DNA from: Romboutsia weinsteinii
Lineage (GTDB): Bacteria > Bacillota > Clostridia > Peptostreptococcales > Peptostreptococcaceae
Direction: 5' to 3'
NCBI RefSeq assembly: GCF_002250835.2
Contig: NZ_NOJY02000003.1
Coordinates: 62,001-126,000 of the forward strand
Length of the DNA: 64,000 nucleotides
The notes beneath the pieces are model-generated. The model had not been told where the DNA came from. It saw nothing but the letters and a program-made list of their open reading frames with translations, and did not search any database. Shown here piece after piece: positions 44,456-54,313 of this stretch; within the stretch, counting starts at the first letter, position 1, and every line of letters begins with the position of its first letter. The position numbers and the translations under genes were made by a program.

Positions 44456-44539
44456 ACTAACACCTAACCTTCTATATAATTAACATTTTATTTATTTTCA
44501 CAAATATATTTTTTATTATATTTTAGCATAAATAAAAAA

Positions 44540-44580
44540 TAAGCCGTAGCCTTTATTAGGCTACGACTTGTTTTTTAAGA
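44540..44580 (-). terminator. Terminator after the DEAD-box helicase
   Basis: Minus strand AAGTCGTAGCC ... GGCTACGGCTT, then ATTTTTT. Confidence 0.85.
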
Positions 44581-44582
44581 AA

Positions 44583-46223
44583 TTATTGCTTTTTCTTTCT
44601 GTTAGCTTGCTCTATGTTTATCTTGTTTCCTTTTATCTTTATATCTTTCATCTTTTCTAATACTTTCTTAGCATTTTCCTTAGGAACTTCAACGAAAGTA
44701 TACTTGTCATATATATCTATTGTTCCAACTAATTTACCTGGTATTCCAGCTTCTCCAGCTATAGCACCTACGATATCCTTAGCTTGAACTCTTTGGTTTC
44801 TACCTACATTTATAAATAGTCTTACCATACCTTCTTGAGCACCAGTTGCGCCTCTACGCTCTCTACGTTCGCCACGCTCACCACGTTCTCTACGCTCTCT
44901 TGGTTTTTCTTCAACTATTTCTTCTTTTAATTCTTCACCTAATGCTAACTTAACTAAAGCAGCAGCTATATCTACTGTTGAGTAGTTTTCATCATTACAG
45001 AAGTTTTCTAACCATTGTAATTGCTTAGTTAAATGACCAGCTTCTATAGTTTCTTTAACTTGTGCGAAGAATGCTCCAACTTTCTTTTCTTCAACATCAG
45101 CTATTGATGGTATATCATGCTTAACTAACTTAGCTTTAGTATATCTTTCGATATCCTTCATTTTTCTCATTTCTTTTCCGAATACGAAACTGAATGATAT
45201 ACCATTTCTACCAGCACGACCAGTTCTACCTATTCTATGAACATAGTATTCTTCGTCTTGAGGTAAATCATAGTTAAATACTGCTTCAACATCATCAACA
45301 TCTATTCCTCTAGCTGCAACATCTGTAGCAACTAGTATATCTATAGTACCATTTCTGAACTTGTCCATTACTATATCTCTTTGAGTTTGCTTTAAATCCC
45401 CGTGTAATGCATCTGCAAAGTATCCTCTAGCTTGTAGGTCACTAACTAATTCATCTGCACCTCTCTTTGTGTTACAGAAAACAACAGATAGCTTAGGATT
45501 GTAAACGTCTACTAATCTACATAATACTTCTAATTTGTTAGAGTTTCTAGTTTCTATATAATATTGAGATATATTAGGAACTGTTATTTCTTTTCTAACA
45601 ACCTTTATATGTTCTGGGTCTTTTTGGAATTTCTTAGTAAGATCTAGTATTCCTTTAGCCATAGTTGCTGAGAAGAAAGTAGTTTGTCTATTTTCAGGAG
45701 TTTGATCTAATATCATTTCGATATCTTCTCTGAATCCCATATCTAACATTTCATCAGCTTCATCTAATATAAGCATTTTTACATTATTCATTTTTATTGT
45801 TTTACGGTTTATATGATCTATTACACGTCCCGGTGTTCCTATTACTACTTGTACCCCACCCTTTAATGATCTTATTTGTCTATCTATTGGTTGTCCACCA
45901 TAAACTGGTAGTGTCTTTATTCCGTGCATGTATTTAGATAATTTTTTTATTTCAGCTGATACCTGAATCGCAAGTTCTCTAGTAGGACAAAGTACTACTG
46001 CTTGTAGACTCTTATCCGATGGATCTACTGTTTCTAATATAGGTATACTGAAAGCTGCTGTTTTTCCCGTCCCTGTTTGAGCTTGTCCTATAACATCTTT
46101 TCCTGATAATATTACAGGTATAGATTGTGCTTGTATAGGAGATGGTTCTTCAAATCCCATCTCCGCTATTGCTTTTTTAATTTCGTCACTTATTGGTAAA
46201 TCTTCAAATTTTGTTATATTCAT
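44583..46223 (-). CDS. DEAD-box RNA helicase (CshA/DeaD-like) with DbpA RNA-binding domain
   Basis: 546 residues. Motif I AQTGTGKTAAF, motif II DEAD, motif III SAT, motif VI HRIGRTGRAGR. A basic, repeated RER/GER segment (about 445-465) precedes a C-terminal DbpA-type RNA-binding domain (VRLFINVGRNQRVQAKDIVGAI). Start ATG 46221-46223 follows GGAAAGGAAACAACTT; an ATG 24 bases upstream lacks one. Expected in ribosome assembly, mRNA decay and cold growth. Confidence 0.9.
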   Translation of the reverse strand: MNITKFEDLPISDEIKKAIAEMGFEEPSPIQAQSIPVILSGKDVIGQAQTGTGKTAAFSIPILETVDPSDKSLQAVVLCPTRELAIQVSAEIKKLSKYMHGIKTLPVYGGQPIDRQIRSLKGGVQVVIGTPGRVIDHINRKTIKMNNVKMLILDEADEMLDMGFREDIEMILDQTPENRQTTFFSATMAKGILDLTKKFQKDPEHIKVVRKEITVPNISQYYIETRNSNKLEVLCRLVDVYNPKLSVVFCNTKRGADELVSDLQARGYFADALHGDLKQTQRDIVMDKFRNGTIDILVATDVAARGIDVDDVEAVFNYDLPQDEEYYVHRIGRTGRAGRNGISFSFVFGKEMRKMKDIERYTKAKLVKHDIPSIADVEEKKVGAFFAQVKETIEAGHLTKQLQWLENFCNDENYSTVDIAAALVKLALGEELKEEIVEEKPRERRERGERGERRERRGATGAQEGMVRLFINVGRNQRVQAKDIVGAIAGEAGIPGKLVGTIDIYDKYTFVEVPKENAKKVLEKMKDIKIKGNKINIEQANRKKKQ

Positions 46224-46361
46224 AAGTTGTTTCCTTTCCGTTATCAATTAATCTTAACCTATCCATTATATATTTATTTAGGATAATATGCAATTAGTAT
46301 TTTGTACACCATTGCTAGCCTAAGCTTTAAATATGTATATATCTATTTTATTTATACTTAT

Positions 46362-46418
46362 AATATGTAGTTTAAACAACAATATGTATTTTAAACAATA
46401 ATATGTATTTTAAACTAT
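46362..46418. repeat. Three tandem 19-base copies at the antiporter 3' end
   Basis: AATATGTAGTTTAAACAAC, AATATGTATTTTAAACAAT, AATATGTATTTTAAACTAT. Only the last copy reaches into the antiporter stop region, so the array extends past the gene. Too short and too similar in period for a CRISPR. Confidence 0.7.
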
Positions 46419-47375
46419 ATACATAGAATATAAAGTAAATATGTAGAAGAAATATGTTCCAAGCATTAATACTCCTTGTACTCTATAAAGCTTATTCTTT
46501 TTAATAGTAGGCAATATTAAAATAAGTAGTAACAATATCATAAACGGAAAATCAATTTTTACATTTTGAGAAAGTATTGGTATGTCATTTGGTATTGAAG
46601 ATAGACCTATAACTGATACAATATTTAGTATATTCGCACCTAGAATATTTCCAACAGAAATTGCATGATGCTTTTTCCTGATTGCAGTAAGAGAAGATAC
46701 AAGTTCTGGTAAAGAAGTTCCAAGAGCTATCACAGTTAAGCTTACAATACCTTGAGGTATTCCCAAGATATCTGCAATCTTTACTCCATTGTCTATCAAC
46801 AACTTAGACCCAACCACCATCATTATTAGCCCCAATATAAATAATGTACCTAACTTTAGCTTCTCTCCTATTACGAAATTATTTTTGCCATCTTTTCCTC
46901 TATTACTCTTTGTTCCTTTGTTATTATTTCCCACTACACTCCTATAGTTATTGACCATATATATAATAAGAACTGTAATTAAAGCTATTGCATCTAATCT
47001 CCCTATAGATCCATCAATCCCTAATATCACCAAAATCAACACTGAAATTAATAATAATGTTGATTTTGAGAAGAATAGGTTTTTATCTACTTTAAATGGA
47101 CTTATAAATGCTACTAAACCTAATACTAGCCCTGTATTACATATAATTGATCCTATAGCGTTTCCCAGACTCATAGTAGAGTGACCTTCTATAGAAGCAA
47201 ACATCGATACCGTAAGTTCTGGAAGTGTAGTCGCAAAACTCACTATTGTTGCACCTAATATAAGTTCTGATATATTAGTTCTCTTACCAATCTCTACAGT
47301 ACAATTAATAAATATATCCGCTCCCTTTGTTATCAGTATAAAACCAGCTAGAAAAAGTAATACTATTGTTAGCAT
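46410..47375 (-). CDS. Calcium/sodium antiporter, CaCA family
   Basis: 321 residues, about ten membrane segments, two alpha-repeats: GATIVSFATTLPELTVSMF (about 43-61) and SLTVIALGTSLPELVSSL (about 213-230), each with the GNAIGS / GNILGANI partner. A cytoplasmic Lys/Asn-rich loop lies in between. Exchanges Ca2+ for Na+ or H+. Single gene; ribosome site GGGGAGGTGATTTA. Confidence 0.9.
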   Translation of the reverse strand: MLTIVLLFLAGFILITKGADIFINCTVEIGKRTNISELILGATIVSFATTLPELTVSMFASIEGHSTMSLGNAIGSIICNTGLVLGLVAFISPFKVDKNLFFSKSTLLLISVLILVILGIDGSIGRLDAIALITVLIIYMVNNYRSVVGNNNKGTKSNRGKDGKNNFVIGEKLKLGTLFILGLIMMVVGSKLLIDNGVKIADILGIPQGIVSLTVIALGTSLPELVSSLTAIRKKHHAISVGNILGANILNIVSVIGLSSIPNDIPILSQNVKIDFPFMILLLLILILPTIKKNKLYRVQGVLMLGTYFFYIFTLYSMYIV

Positions 47376-47558
47376 TAAATCACCTCCCCATATTTATAAA
47401 TATTCATGTACAACTTATATATGCTATGGGTTTTATAAGTGAATAAAAAATTATATATTTTATGTTTAAGTTAATAATACTCGGGTATTTATATAGTAAG
47501 AAAATTTATCCAATAGATATAAACTTTATAATGTATAAATCGACATTTTTGCACAGAA

Positions 47559-47574
47559 ATTTTGTATACAAAAT
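47559..47574. promoter_or_regulatory. 16-base palindrome upstream of pflB (pfl box 1); 47376-47685 gap
   Basis: ATTTTGTATACAAAAT, perfectly self-complementary. An extended -10 (TGTTATCAT) lies just downstream at about 47586, so the palindrome covers the -35 zone. Rest of the gap is A+T-rich and carries the ribosome site AAGGAGGCTATCT. Confidence 0.65.
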
Positions 47575-47685
47575 ACTAGGTTTATGTTATCATTATATTG
47601 TTCAAAAAATATCTAGCTAGATTTTTAAATTAATATAAATTTTAAAAAGGTTGTTTAACCTTACTTAACCAAGGAGGCTATCTAT

Positions 47686-49917
47686 ATGAATGCATGGCAA
47701 GGATTCAAAGGTGGAAGATGGAATAAGGAAATAGACGTTCCTGGATTCATCCAATTAAACTACACTCCATACGAAGGAGATGACTCTTTCTTAGCTGGAG
47801 CTACTGAAAACACTAAAAAATTATGGGATAAAGCTATGGTTTTATTCAAGCAAGAAAGAGATAACGGAGGTACTTTAGACGTTGATGTTGATACAGTATC
47901 AGGTATAAATGCTTACGCTCCTGGATATTTAGATAAAGAATTAGAAACAGTTGTTGGTTTCCAAACTGATGGACCATTAAAGAGAGCTGTTATGCCATAC
48001 GGTGGTATAAAGATGGTTGAAAACTCTTGTAAAGCTTATGGATATGAAGTTAATCCTGAAATAAGCGAGATATTCTCTAAGTACAGAAAAACACATAACC
48101 AAGGTGTATTCGATGCTTATACTGCTGAAATGAGAGCTGTTAGAAAATCTGGTATAATAACTGGATTACCTGATGCTTACGGTAGAGGTAGAATAATAGG
48201 AGACTACAGAAGAGTTGCTCTTTACGGTGTTGATAAATTAATACAAGATAAATTAGATCAAAAAGATAGCTTAGACGTTTCAACTATGGATGAAGGCGTT
48301 ATAAGATTAAGAGAAGAAATATCTGATCAAATAAAAGCTTTACAAGAATTAAAAGGAATGGCTCAATCTTACGGATTCGATATATCAGCTCCTGCTACTA
48401 ACTCTAGAGAAGCTGTACAATGGTTATACTTTGCTTACCTTGGTGCTATAAAAGACCAAAATGGTGCTGCAATGTCACTTGGTAGAACTTCTACTTTCTT
48501 AGATATATACTTCGAAAGAGATTTAGCTGCTGGTACTATAACTGAAGAAGAAATCCAAGAAATAATGGACCACTTCGTTATGAAATTAAGAATGGTTAAA
48601 TTCTTAAGAACACCTGATTACAATGACTTATTCTCTGGTGACCCAACTTGGGTAACTGAGTCAATAGCTGGTATGGGTGTTGATGGTAGAACATTAGTAA
48701 CTAAGAACTCATTCAGAGTTTTAAATACATTATATACATTAGGACCATCTCCAGAACCAAACTTAACAGTTTTATGGTCAACTAAATTACCTCAAGGATT
48801 CAAAGATTTCTGTTCTAAAGTATCTATAGATACAAGTTCAGTTCAATACGAAAACGATGATTTAATGAGACCTTACTGGGGAGATGATTATGCTATAGCT
48901 TGTTGTGTTTCTGCAATGAGAGTTGGTAAACAAATGCAATTCTTCGGAGCTAGAGTAAACTTAGCTAAGACATTATTATACGCTATAAACGGTGGAGTTG
49001 ATGAAAAATCATTAGCTCAAGTTGGACCAAGATTTGAACCAATAACTTCAGAATACTTAGATTACGATGAAGTTATGTCAAGATTTGAACCATTCACTGA
49101 TTGGTTAGCAAACTTATATGTAAATACATTAAACGTAATCCACTACATGCATGATAAGTACTCTTATGAAGCATTAGAAATGGCTTTACATGATAGAGAC
49201 GTATTCAGAACTATGGCTTGTGGTATAGCTGGTTTATCAGTTTGTGCTGACTCATTATCTGCTATAAAGCATGCTAAAGTTAAGACTATAAGAAACGAAC
49301 AAGGAGTAGCTGTTGACTTCGAAATAGAAGGAGACTATCCAAAATACGGAAACAACGATGATAGAGTTGATGATATAGCTATATACTTAGTTGAGTCTAT
49401 GATGAACAAGATAAGAAAGAACAAAACTTACAGAGATTCAGTTCATACTCAATCAGTATTAACAATAACTTCAAACGTTGTTTACGGTAAGAAAACTGGT
49501 AACACTCCATGTGGTAGAAGAGCTGGTGCTCCATTCGCTCCTGGGGCTAACCCAATGCACGGAAGAGATAACAGCGGAGCTTTAGCTTCATTATCTTCAG
49601 TTGCTAAATTACCATACGAGCATTCTCAAGATGGTATATCTAATACTTTCTCTATAGTACCAGGTGCTTTAGGAAAAGATATGAATGAAAGAATAACTAA
49701 TCTATCAGCAATGATGGACGGATACTTCGGAGACGGAGCTCATCACTTAAACGTTAACGTATTCGATAGAGCTACTTTAGAAGATGCTATGGAGCATCCA
49801 GAAGAATATCCACAATTAACAATAAGAGTTTCAGGATACGCTGTTAACTTTATAAAATTAACAAAAGAACAACAATTAGACGTTATAAATAGAACATTCC
49901 ACGGAAAAATGGCTTAA
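47686..49917 (+). CDS. pflB: Formate C-acetyltransferase (pyruvate formate-lyase)
   Basis: 743 residues, full length. Converts pyruvate and CoA to formate and acetyl-CoA in anaerobic fermentation. Active-site pair C406-C407 (ACCVSAMR) and glycyl radical Gly717 in [31 protein letters not shown] is the usual N-terminus. The codon use is biased towards a few codons, as in highly expressed genes. pflA follows 330 bases later with its own promoter. Confidence 0.97.
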   Translation: MNAWQGFKGGRWNKEIDVPGFIQLNYTPYEGDDSFLAGATENTKKLWDKAMVLFKQERDNGGTLDVDVDTVSGINAYAPGYLDKELETVVGFQTDGPLKRAVMPYGGIKMVENSCKAYGYEVNPEISEIFSKYRKTHNQGVFDAYTAEMRAVRKSGIITGLPDAYGRGRIIGDYRRVALYGVDKLIQDKLDQKDSLDVSTMDEGVIRLREEISDQIKALQELKGMAQSYGFDISAPATNSREAVQWLYFAYLGAIKDQNGAAMSLGRTSTFLDIYFERDLAAGTITEEEIQEIMDHFVMKLRMVKFLRTPDYNDLFSGDPTWVTESIAGMGVDGRTLVTKNSFRVLNTLYTLGPSPEPNLTVLWSTKLPQGFKDFCSKVSIDTSSVQYENDDLMRPYWGDDYAIACCVSAMRVGKQMQFFGARVNLAKTLLYAINGGVDEKSLAQVGPRFEPITSEYLDYDEVMSRFEPFTDWLANLYVNTLNVIHYMHDKYSYEALEMALHDRDVFRTMACGIAGLSVCADSLSAIKHAKVKTIRNEQGVAVDFEIEGDYPKYGNNDDRVDDIAIYLVESMMNKIRKNKTYRDSVHTQSVLTITSNVVYGKKTGNTPCGRRAGAPFAPGANPMHGRDNSGALASLSSVAKLPYEHSQDGISNTFSIVPGALGKDMNERITNLSAMMDGYFGDGAHHLNVNVFDRATLEDAMEHPEEYPQLTIRVSGYAVNFIKLTKEQQLDVINRTFHGKMA

Positions 49918-49970
49918 TTATAACTAATAATTTGTAACTATAAAATCAATCAAAGTATATATATTTTTAA

Positions 49971-50005
49971 GAGCATAGGATTCATCACCCTATGCTCTCT
50001 TTTTA
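49971..50005 (+). terminator. Terminator after pflB
   Basis: GAGCATAGG ... CCTATGCTC with a 9-base loop, then TCTTTTT. Confidence 0.85.
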
Positions 50006-50177
50006 TATATTTGTAAATTATCTCTCAACCATCTGTATATTTTTTTAATAATCATTTGATTTCCAGTTTCAACCTACTATTCCATGGGTATAATTAACAG
50101 TATAGAAGTTAGTTATTATAATTAATTTCTGTAGACTTTGGTTATAAAATATCATATAATTTAATTGTAGTCGCACT

Positions 50178-50187
50178 TTGTATACAA
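50178..50187. promoter_or_regulatory. TTGTATACAA palindrome upstream of pflA (pfl box 2)
   Basis: Perfect 10-base palindrome, the same core as box 1 ahead of pflB. It lies about 60 bases before the pflA start, in the 49918-50246 gap, which otherwise holds the pflB terminator and A+T-rich DNA. Confidence 0.6.
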
Positions 50188-50246
50188 TATATTATATGTA
50201 AGATTGATTATAAATAAACTTTATTATAAATTAAGAGGTGGAAGTT

Positions 50247-50990
50247 ATGGTAAAAGGAAGAGTTCATTCAATAGAAACATTTGGTACAGTAGACGGACCT
50301 GGAATAAGATTTATATTATTTTTACAAGGTTGCCCATTAAGATGTAAGTACTGTCATAACAGAGATACATGGGATACAAAAGCTGGTACAGAATACACAA
50401 CTGATGAAGTAATAACACAAGCACTTAAATATTCTTCTTACATGAAGTTCTCTGGTGGTGGTATCACTGCTTCAGGTGGTGAAGCGACGTTACAACCTGA
50501 GTTCTTAACAGAGCTATTTGCTAAGGCTAAGAAAAACGGAATACACACTTGTCTAGATACTTCTGGATTTGTAAATATAGATACTGTAGACCCTATACTT
50601 GATAATACCGACCTTGTATTACTTGATATTAAGCATATGGTTGACGAAAAATCTAAGGATTTAACTGGTGTTAGTATCGAAAAAACTTTAAAACTTGCTA
50701 AGCACTTAGATGAAAGAAATATACCAGTTTGGATAAGACACGTTCTTGTTCCTGGTGTTACAGATGATGTTGAGAATTTAGAAAAATTAGCTGAGTTTGT
50801 TTCTACCCTTAATAATGTTGATAGATTTGAAATCTTACCTTACCATACAATAGGTGTTCATAAGTGGGAAAGTATGAATCTTAACTATGAATTAAAGGAT
50901 GTACCAGATTGCACTATTGAAGATGTAGATAGAGCTATCGATATAATGTCTAAGTATGATGTTGAGATATTCAATAAGAAGTCAGCTTAG
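50247..50990 (+). CDS. pflA: Pyruvate formate-lyase activating enzyme (radical SAM)
   Basis: 247 residues. Radical SAM motif CX3CX2C in GCPLRCKYCHN, plus TFGTVDGPGIRFILF and FSGGGITASGGEATLQPEF. Generates the glycyl radical of PflB. Start ATG 50247 follows AGAGGTGGAAGTT; an upstream in-frame GTG is inside that site. The gene is less codon-biased than pflB. Confidence 0.95.
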   Translation: MVKGRVHSIETFGTVDGPGIRFILFLQGCPLRCKYCHNRDTWDTKAGTEYTTDEVITQALKYSSYMKFSGGGITASGGEATLQPEFLTELFAKAKKNGIHTCLDTSGFVNIDTVDPILDNTDLVLLDIKHMVDEKSKDLTGVSIEKTLKLAKHLDERNIPVWIRHVLVPGVTDDVENLEKLAEFVSTLNNVDRFEILPYHTIGVHKWESMNLNYELKDVPDCTIEDVDRAIDIMSKYDVEIFNKKSA

Positions 50991-51025
50991 TATTTGTTAC
51001 TAATAAACATAACTATCTTAAATAT

Positions 51026-51070
51026 AAAAGGTATGAAGTTAGAGCCTAAGCTCTATTTTCATACCTTTTT
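51026..51070. terminator. Bidirectional terminator between pflA and crcB
   Basis: AAAAGGTATGAA ... TTCATACCTTTTT with an inner TAGAGC / GCTCTA hairpin; both genes converge here. Confidence 0.85.
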
Positions 51071-51077
51071 AGATTAA

Positions 51078-51446
51078 TCATTTGCATATCTTAATCCCAA
51101 TTACTACCCCTAATATACTTAGTAATACATTTAACAATATATTTATGCCTGCCAATAAATAATGCTCTCTGCTAAATAAATTTACAGTCTCATAACTAAA
51201 TGTAGAAAATGTAGTTAATCCTCCCATCAATCCCGTTGTTAAGAAAAGCTTTAATTCATCAGATATAACATTGCTATCCTTAGTAAGTTGCATAATAAAA
51301 CCGATAAGTAGCCCTCCTAATATATTTACTATAAGTGTACCTGCTGGCAATTTACTATCTATATACTTAGCTGCTTCAACAGAAACTAGATATCTCAATA
51401 TAGCTCCTATAAATCCTCCTAAACCTATATATAACACTTTTATCAC
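51078..51446 (-). CDS. crcB: Fluoride exporter CrcB/Fluc
   Basis: 122 residues, four membrane segments. GGFIGAILRYLVS, GTLIVNILGGLLIGFIMQ and GLMGGLTTFSTFSYE are the Fluc signatures. Single copy; many Firmicutes have a tandem pair forming a heterodimer, so a homodimer is likely here. Starts at GTG 51444-51446 after TAGGTGAGAGTATT. No fluoride riboswitch pattern seen upstream. Confidence 0.92.
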   Translation of the reverse strand: MIKVLYIGLGGFIGAILRYLVSVEAAKYIDSKLPAGTLIVNILGGLLIGFIMQLTKDSNVISDELKLFLTTGLMGGLTTFSTFSYETVNLFSREHYLLAGINILLNVLLSILGVVIGIKICK

Positions 51447-51522
51447 AATACTCTCACCTACTTATATAATTAATCCTTCTAAGTTAGTTTTTATAATAAG
51501 TTATAGATATTATACATATACA

Positions 51523-51575
51523 AAAGGCTATCTCTATTTAAGTAAGTTAGTCTAGCTTAAATAAGAGATAGCCTT
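51523..51575 (-). terminator. Terminator after the 3D-domain gene
   Basis: AAGGCTATCTC (with TATTTAAG) paired with CTTAAATAAGAGATAGCCTT; T-rich flank on the minus side. Confidence 0.75.
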
Positions 51576-51596
51576 AAATGTCTTTATTAAATTATC

Positions 51597-52199
51597 TTAT
51601 GGTTGTAAGTATATCTCTATACTTCTTATGCCCCATTCATTACAATGTTCTTCTGTATCCATAAATATATCAATCCTATTTCCCTTTATAGCACTCCCTG
51701 TATCTTCAGCTATGAATACTTTATCAAATTCAGGTATATAAACCTTAGTTCCATAAGGTATAATAGTTGGGTCAACAGCTATTGTTCCCCATTTTGGCAC
51801 TGTTCCTGTAGATGTAATAGTATCTCCAGCATAAGCTGTAGCTTTTACATTAATCTTATTTGACTTATCTATAGATGCCTCTTGAGATGATACATCTTCA
51901 TTATTTGAAACATAATCAGAATGAATATACCCTACGGTTTCATTGTGGTTAACTTTAGTCCAGTCACCTTCAACTTTGATTATATCCACAGATTCATCCT
52001 TGTTAAGTGAATAATTTACACTATGACTCATACTAGGTCCTGTTCTAAAATTTACAGAATTTGCACTTATCTGTCCATCTTGAGTGTTCTCTATAGTTAT
52101 TGATGTATTTTCTGAAGTAGTCATCTCTGCAAAAGATTTTATATTTTGTATAGCTAATAGCGACAATGTAGTTATTGTTATTAGAATTTTCCTTTTCAT
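51597..52199 (-). CDS. Secreted SH3b + 3D-domain protein
   Basis: 200 residues. Signal peptide ends near residue 24 (SFAEM). An SH3b domain (about 44-97, VNFRTGPSMSHSVNY), then a 3D/RlpA-like lytic domain with KATAYAGDTITSTGTVPKWGTIAVDPTIIPYGTKVYIPEF and DTGSAIKGNRIDIFM, where the conserved aspartates of the 3D motif are present. Likely lytic transglycosylase or cell-wall modifier. Single gene. Confidence 0.88.
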   Translation of the reverse strand: MKRKILITITTLSLLAIQNIKSFAEMTTSENTSITIENTQDGQISANSVNFRTGPSMSHSVNYSLNKDESVDIIKVEGDWTKVNHNETVGYIHSDYVSNNEDVSSQEASIDKSNKINVKATAYAGDTITSTGTVPKWGTIAVDPTIIPYGTKVYIPEFDKVFIAEDTGSAIKGNRIDIFMDTEEHCNEWGIRSIEIYLQP

Positions 52200-52347
52200 A
52201 TGTTATTTCCTCCTGAGTCTTTCCGTGATGTCAATCAAACTTAGGGGTCTCCCCCTTCTCATTAGGTTATTATACATGAAAAGTTACAATTTTGTTACCT
52301 TTTTGATATATATACTTATATTTACTATTATTGTAATAATTTAGATG

Positions 52348-52950
52348 CTACTCTTTTATTTGCAAATAGAAGTTAGTTATAGTAGCTTGATAGTATGGAA
52401 TTACATATAAACCAGCAATTCCAAATGTGAATATCATCAATATATACCATAATATAAAACTTAAAGACAATACAAAGTAGTCCCACTTTCTTCCTTTCAT
52501 AATCTTACCACTTTCTTTTAAGCACTCCACAATTCCTATATCAGGATTTTCAGCTAAAATATAGTATACTTGTGAATATCTAAAAGAAAGAATTATTCCT
52601 GGAATTATAAAAAGAATAAATCCAATAAATACTATGATATCTACTAATATTGTAATTCCCACAACTTTTAAAATCTTATTAAATCCTGAAAATAAATCTC
52701 CATACTTAGCTTCTCTCTTATTTGCTATGTTTAAAAATAGTATTGCTACTCCAAGATTTAATGGTGCAGTCACTATCGCTATTACTACTGATTCTACAGT
52801 TAGTATTGATGTTACATCTTGATACCCTCTAAATATATATCCTATCAGTGCACCAATTAAAGATAAAGTAATTATAACCCCAATTGCCACTCCCCAGTTG
52901 TTTCTTAATTGCTCTTTTGCATTAAGTTTTAATTCTTTTCTTGTAAGCAT
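52348..52950 (-). CDS. DUF975 integral membrane protein
   Basis: 200 residues, about six membrane segments. RKELKLNAKEQLRNNWGVAIGV at the N-terminus and FSFRYSQVYYILAENPDIGIVECLKESGKIMKGRKW are DUF975 signatures. Function unknown. Start ATG 52948-52950 after AGGAGGAGATTAATC; 18 bases shorter than the longest frame. Confidence 0.85.
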   Translation of the reverse strand: MLTRKELKLNAKEQLRNNWGVAIGVIITLSLIGALIGYIFRGYQDVTSILTVESVVIAIVTAPLNLGVAILFLNIANKREAKYGDLFSGFNKILKVVGITILVDIIVFIGFILFIIPGIILSFRYSQVYYILAENPDIGIVECLKESGKIMKGRKWDYFVLSLSFILWYILMIFTFGIAGLYVIPYYQATITNFYLQIKE

Positions 52951-53018
52951 GATTAATCTCCTCCTCATACTTATAAGATATTTTATATAATTATTTTTGT
53001 TACTTCTAAATTTACAGC

Positions 53019-53059
53019 AAAAAATCTTAGTAAAGTTAAATACCCTACTAAGATTTTTA
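53019..53059 (-). terminator. Terminator after thiI
   Basis: AAAAATCTTAGTA ... TACTAAGATTTTT. Both flanks are A/T runs, so it may also act on the other strand. Confidence 0.75.
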
Positions 53060-53078
53060 TAATGATTATATTATTTAA

Positions 53079-54251
53079 TTAAAATTCTATATCTTCTACC
53101 TCTATATTATCTATTGCATCTTGTATTAATTTTTCAACATCTAATTTACTTTCTGACTTTTCTATTCTTTCTAATCTTGGCTTAGTTACAGGCTTCTTTG
53201 GAGAGAATACTGTACAGCAATCTTCTTCTGGTAATATAGATGTTTCAAATGTTCCTATTTTTTGAGCTACTTCTATTATTTCAGTCTTATCCATAGCTAT
53301 AAGAGGTCTAAATACAGGTATACTTACAGATGCATTTGTACAAGTTAATCCTTGTATAGTTTGAGATGCAACTTGTCCTATACTTTCTCCTGTAACTAAA
53401 GCATCACAGTGTCTAGATTCAGCTACTCTTTCTGCTATTTGCATCATGAACCTTCTTGATATTATAGTCATTTCCTCTTCTTTACATTCTAATCCTATCG
53501 CCTTTTGTATTTCTAATATATTAACCTTGTGAAGCCTTACTCTTCCACAGTACTTAGCAAGTATCTTAGCTAAATCTCTAACTTTCTCTTGAGATTTTTC
53601 ACTTGTAAATGGGTAACTATGGAAATGTATAGCTTCTAAGTCCATACCTCTTTTAGCAATCATCCATGAAGCTACAGGACTGTCTATTCCTCCTGATAAT
53701 AAAGACATAGCTCTTCCATTAGTTCCTAATGGTAATCCACCGTAACCAGCAACCGTATCACTATATACCATGACATGATTTTGTCTTAATTCACACTTTA
53801 TCTTAACCTCTGGATTTCTAACATCTACCTTTATTCTATCTTTTACATTGTACACTAAGTATCCGCCGATATCTAAACTCATCTCTTGAGAAGTTAAATT
53901 AAAATCTTTGTCTCCTCTTCTAGATTCAACCTTAAATGTCTTATAACCTTCTTCTATTTTATCTTCTAACATAGCTAAAGCTAGCTCTTTTAATTTATCA
54001 TAGTCTTTTGCTGCTCTTATCCCAGGACAAACTCCTACTATTCCAAATACTTTTTTAACTTCTTCTATTACTTCTTCATAATCGTAATCTTCTAAGTCTA
54101 CATATATTCTTCCGTACTCTTTGTAAACATTGAACTTACCTATTGGCTTTAACATGTTCTTAATATTCTTTATAAGCTTATTTTCAAATAGGTATCTGTT
54201 CTTACCTTTAACACCTATTTCTCCGTATTTAACTATTAATATATTATACAA
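53079..54251 (-). CDS. thiI: tRNA 4-thiouridine synthase ThiI
   Basis: 390 residues. N-terminal ferredoxin-like and THUMP domains (about 1-165), then the PP-loop [12 protein letters not shown] near 185. There is no C-terminal rhodanese domain, as usual in Firmicutes. It adds sulfur from the partner cysteine desulfurase to U8 of tRNA and to ThiS. I place the start at TTG 54249-54251 (AGAGGTGATATT precedes) giving [16 protein letters not shown]. The desulfurase gene is 62 bases upstream, the usual pair. Confidence 0.92.
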   Translation of the reverse strand: MYNILIVKYGEIGVKGKNRYLFENKLIKNIKNMLKPIGKFNVYKEYGRIYVDLEDYDYEEVIEEVKKVFGIVGVCPGIRAAKDYDKLKELALAMLEDKIEEGYKTFKVESRRGDKDFNLTSQEMSLDIGGYLVYNVKDRIKVDVRNPEVKIKCELRQNHVMVYSDTVAGYGGLPLGTNGRAMSLLSGGIDSPVASWMIAKRGMDLEAIHFHSYPFTSEKSQEKVRDLAKILAKYCGRVRLHKVNILEIQKAIGLECKEEEMTIISRRFMMQIAERVAESRHCDALVTGESIGQVASQTIQGLTCTNASVSIPVFRPLIAMDKTEIIEVAQKIGTFETSILPEEDCCTVFSPKKPVTKPRLERIEKSESKLDVEKLIQDAIDNIEVEDIEF

Positions 54252-54313
54252 AATATCACCTCTTAAATTATTTTTGTCAATCAAAATACTGTCATCTATT
54301 TTGCTTATATGAT

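Noticed and set aside
46362-46418. CRISPR array
   Set aside because: The three units are contiguous without spacers, 19 bases long, and no cas genes are near.
50178-50187. Rex-binding site at pflA
   Set aside because: Rex sites need the TTGTGA-N6-TCACAA pattern with a longer spacing; this palindrome has a TTGTATACAA core.
51447-51600. Fluoride riboswitch ahead of crcB
   Set aside because: The conserved pseudoknot pattern was not found in the leader; only A+T-rich DNA and the terminator of a neighbouring gene.
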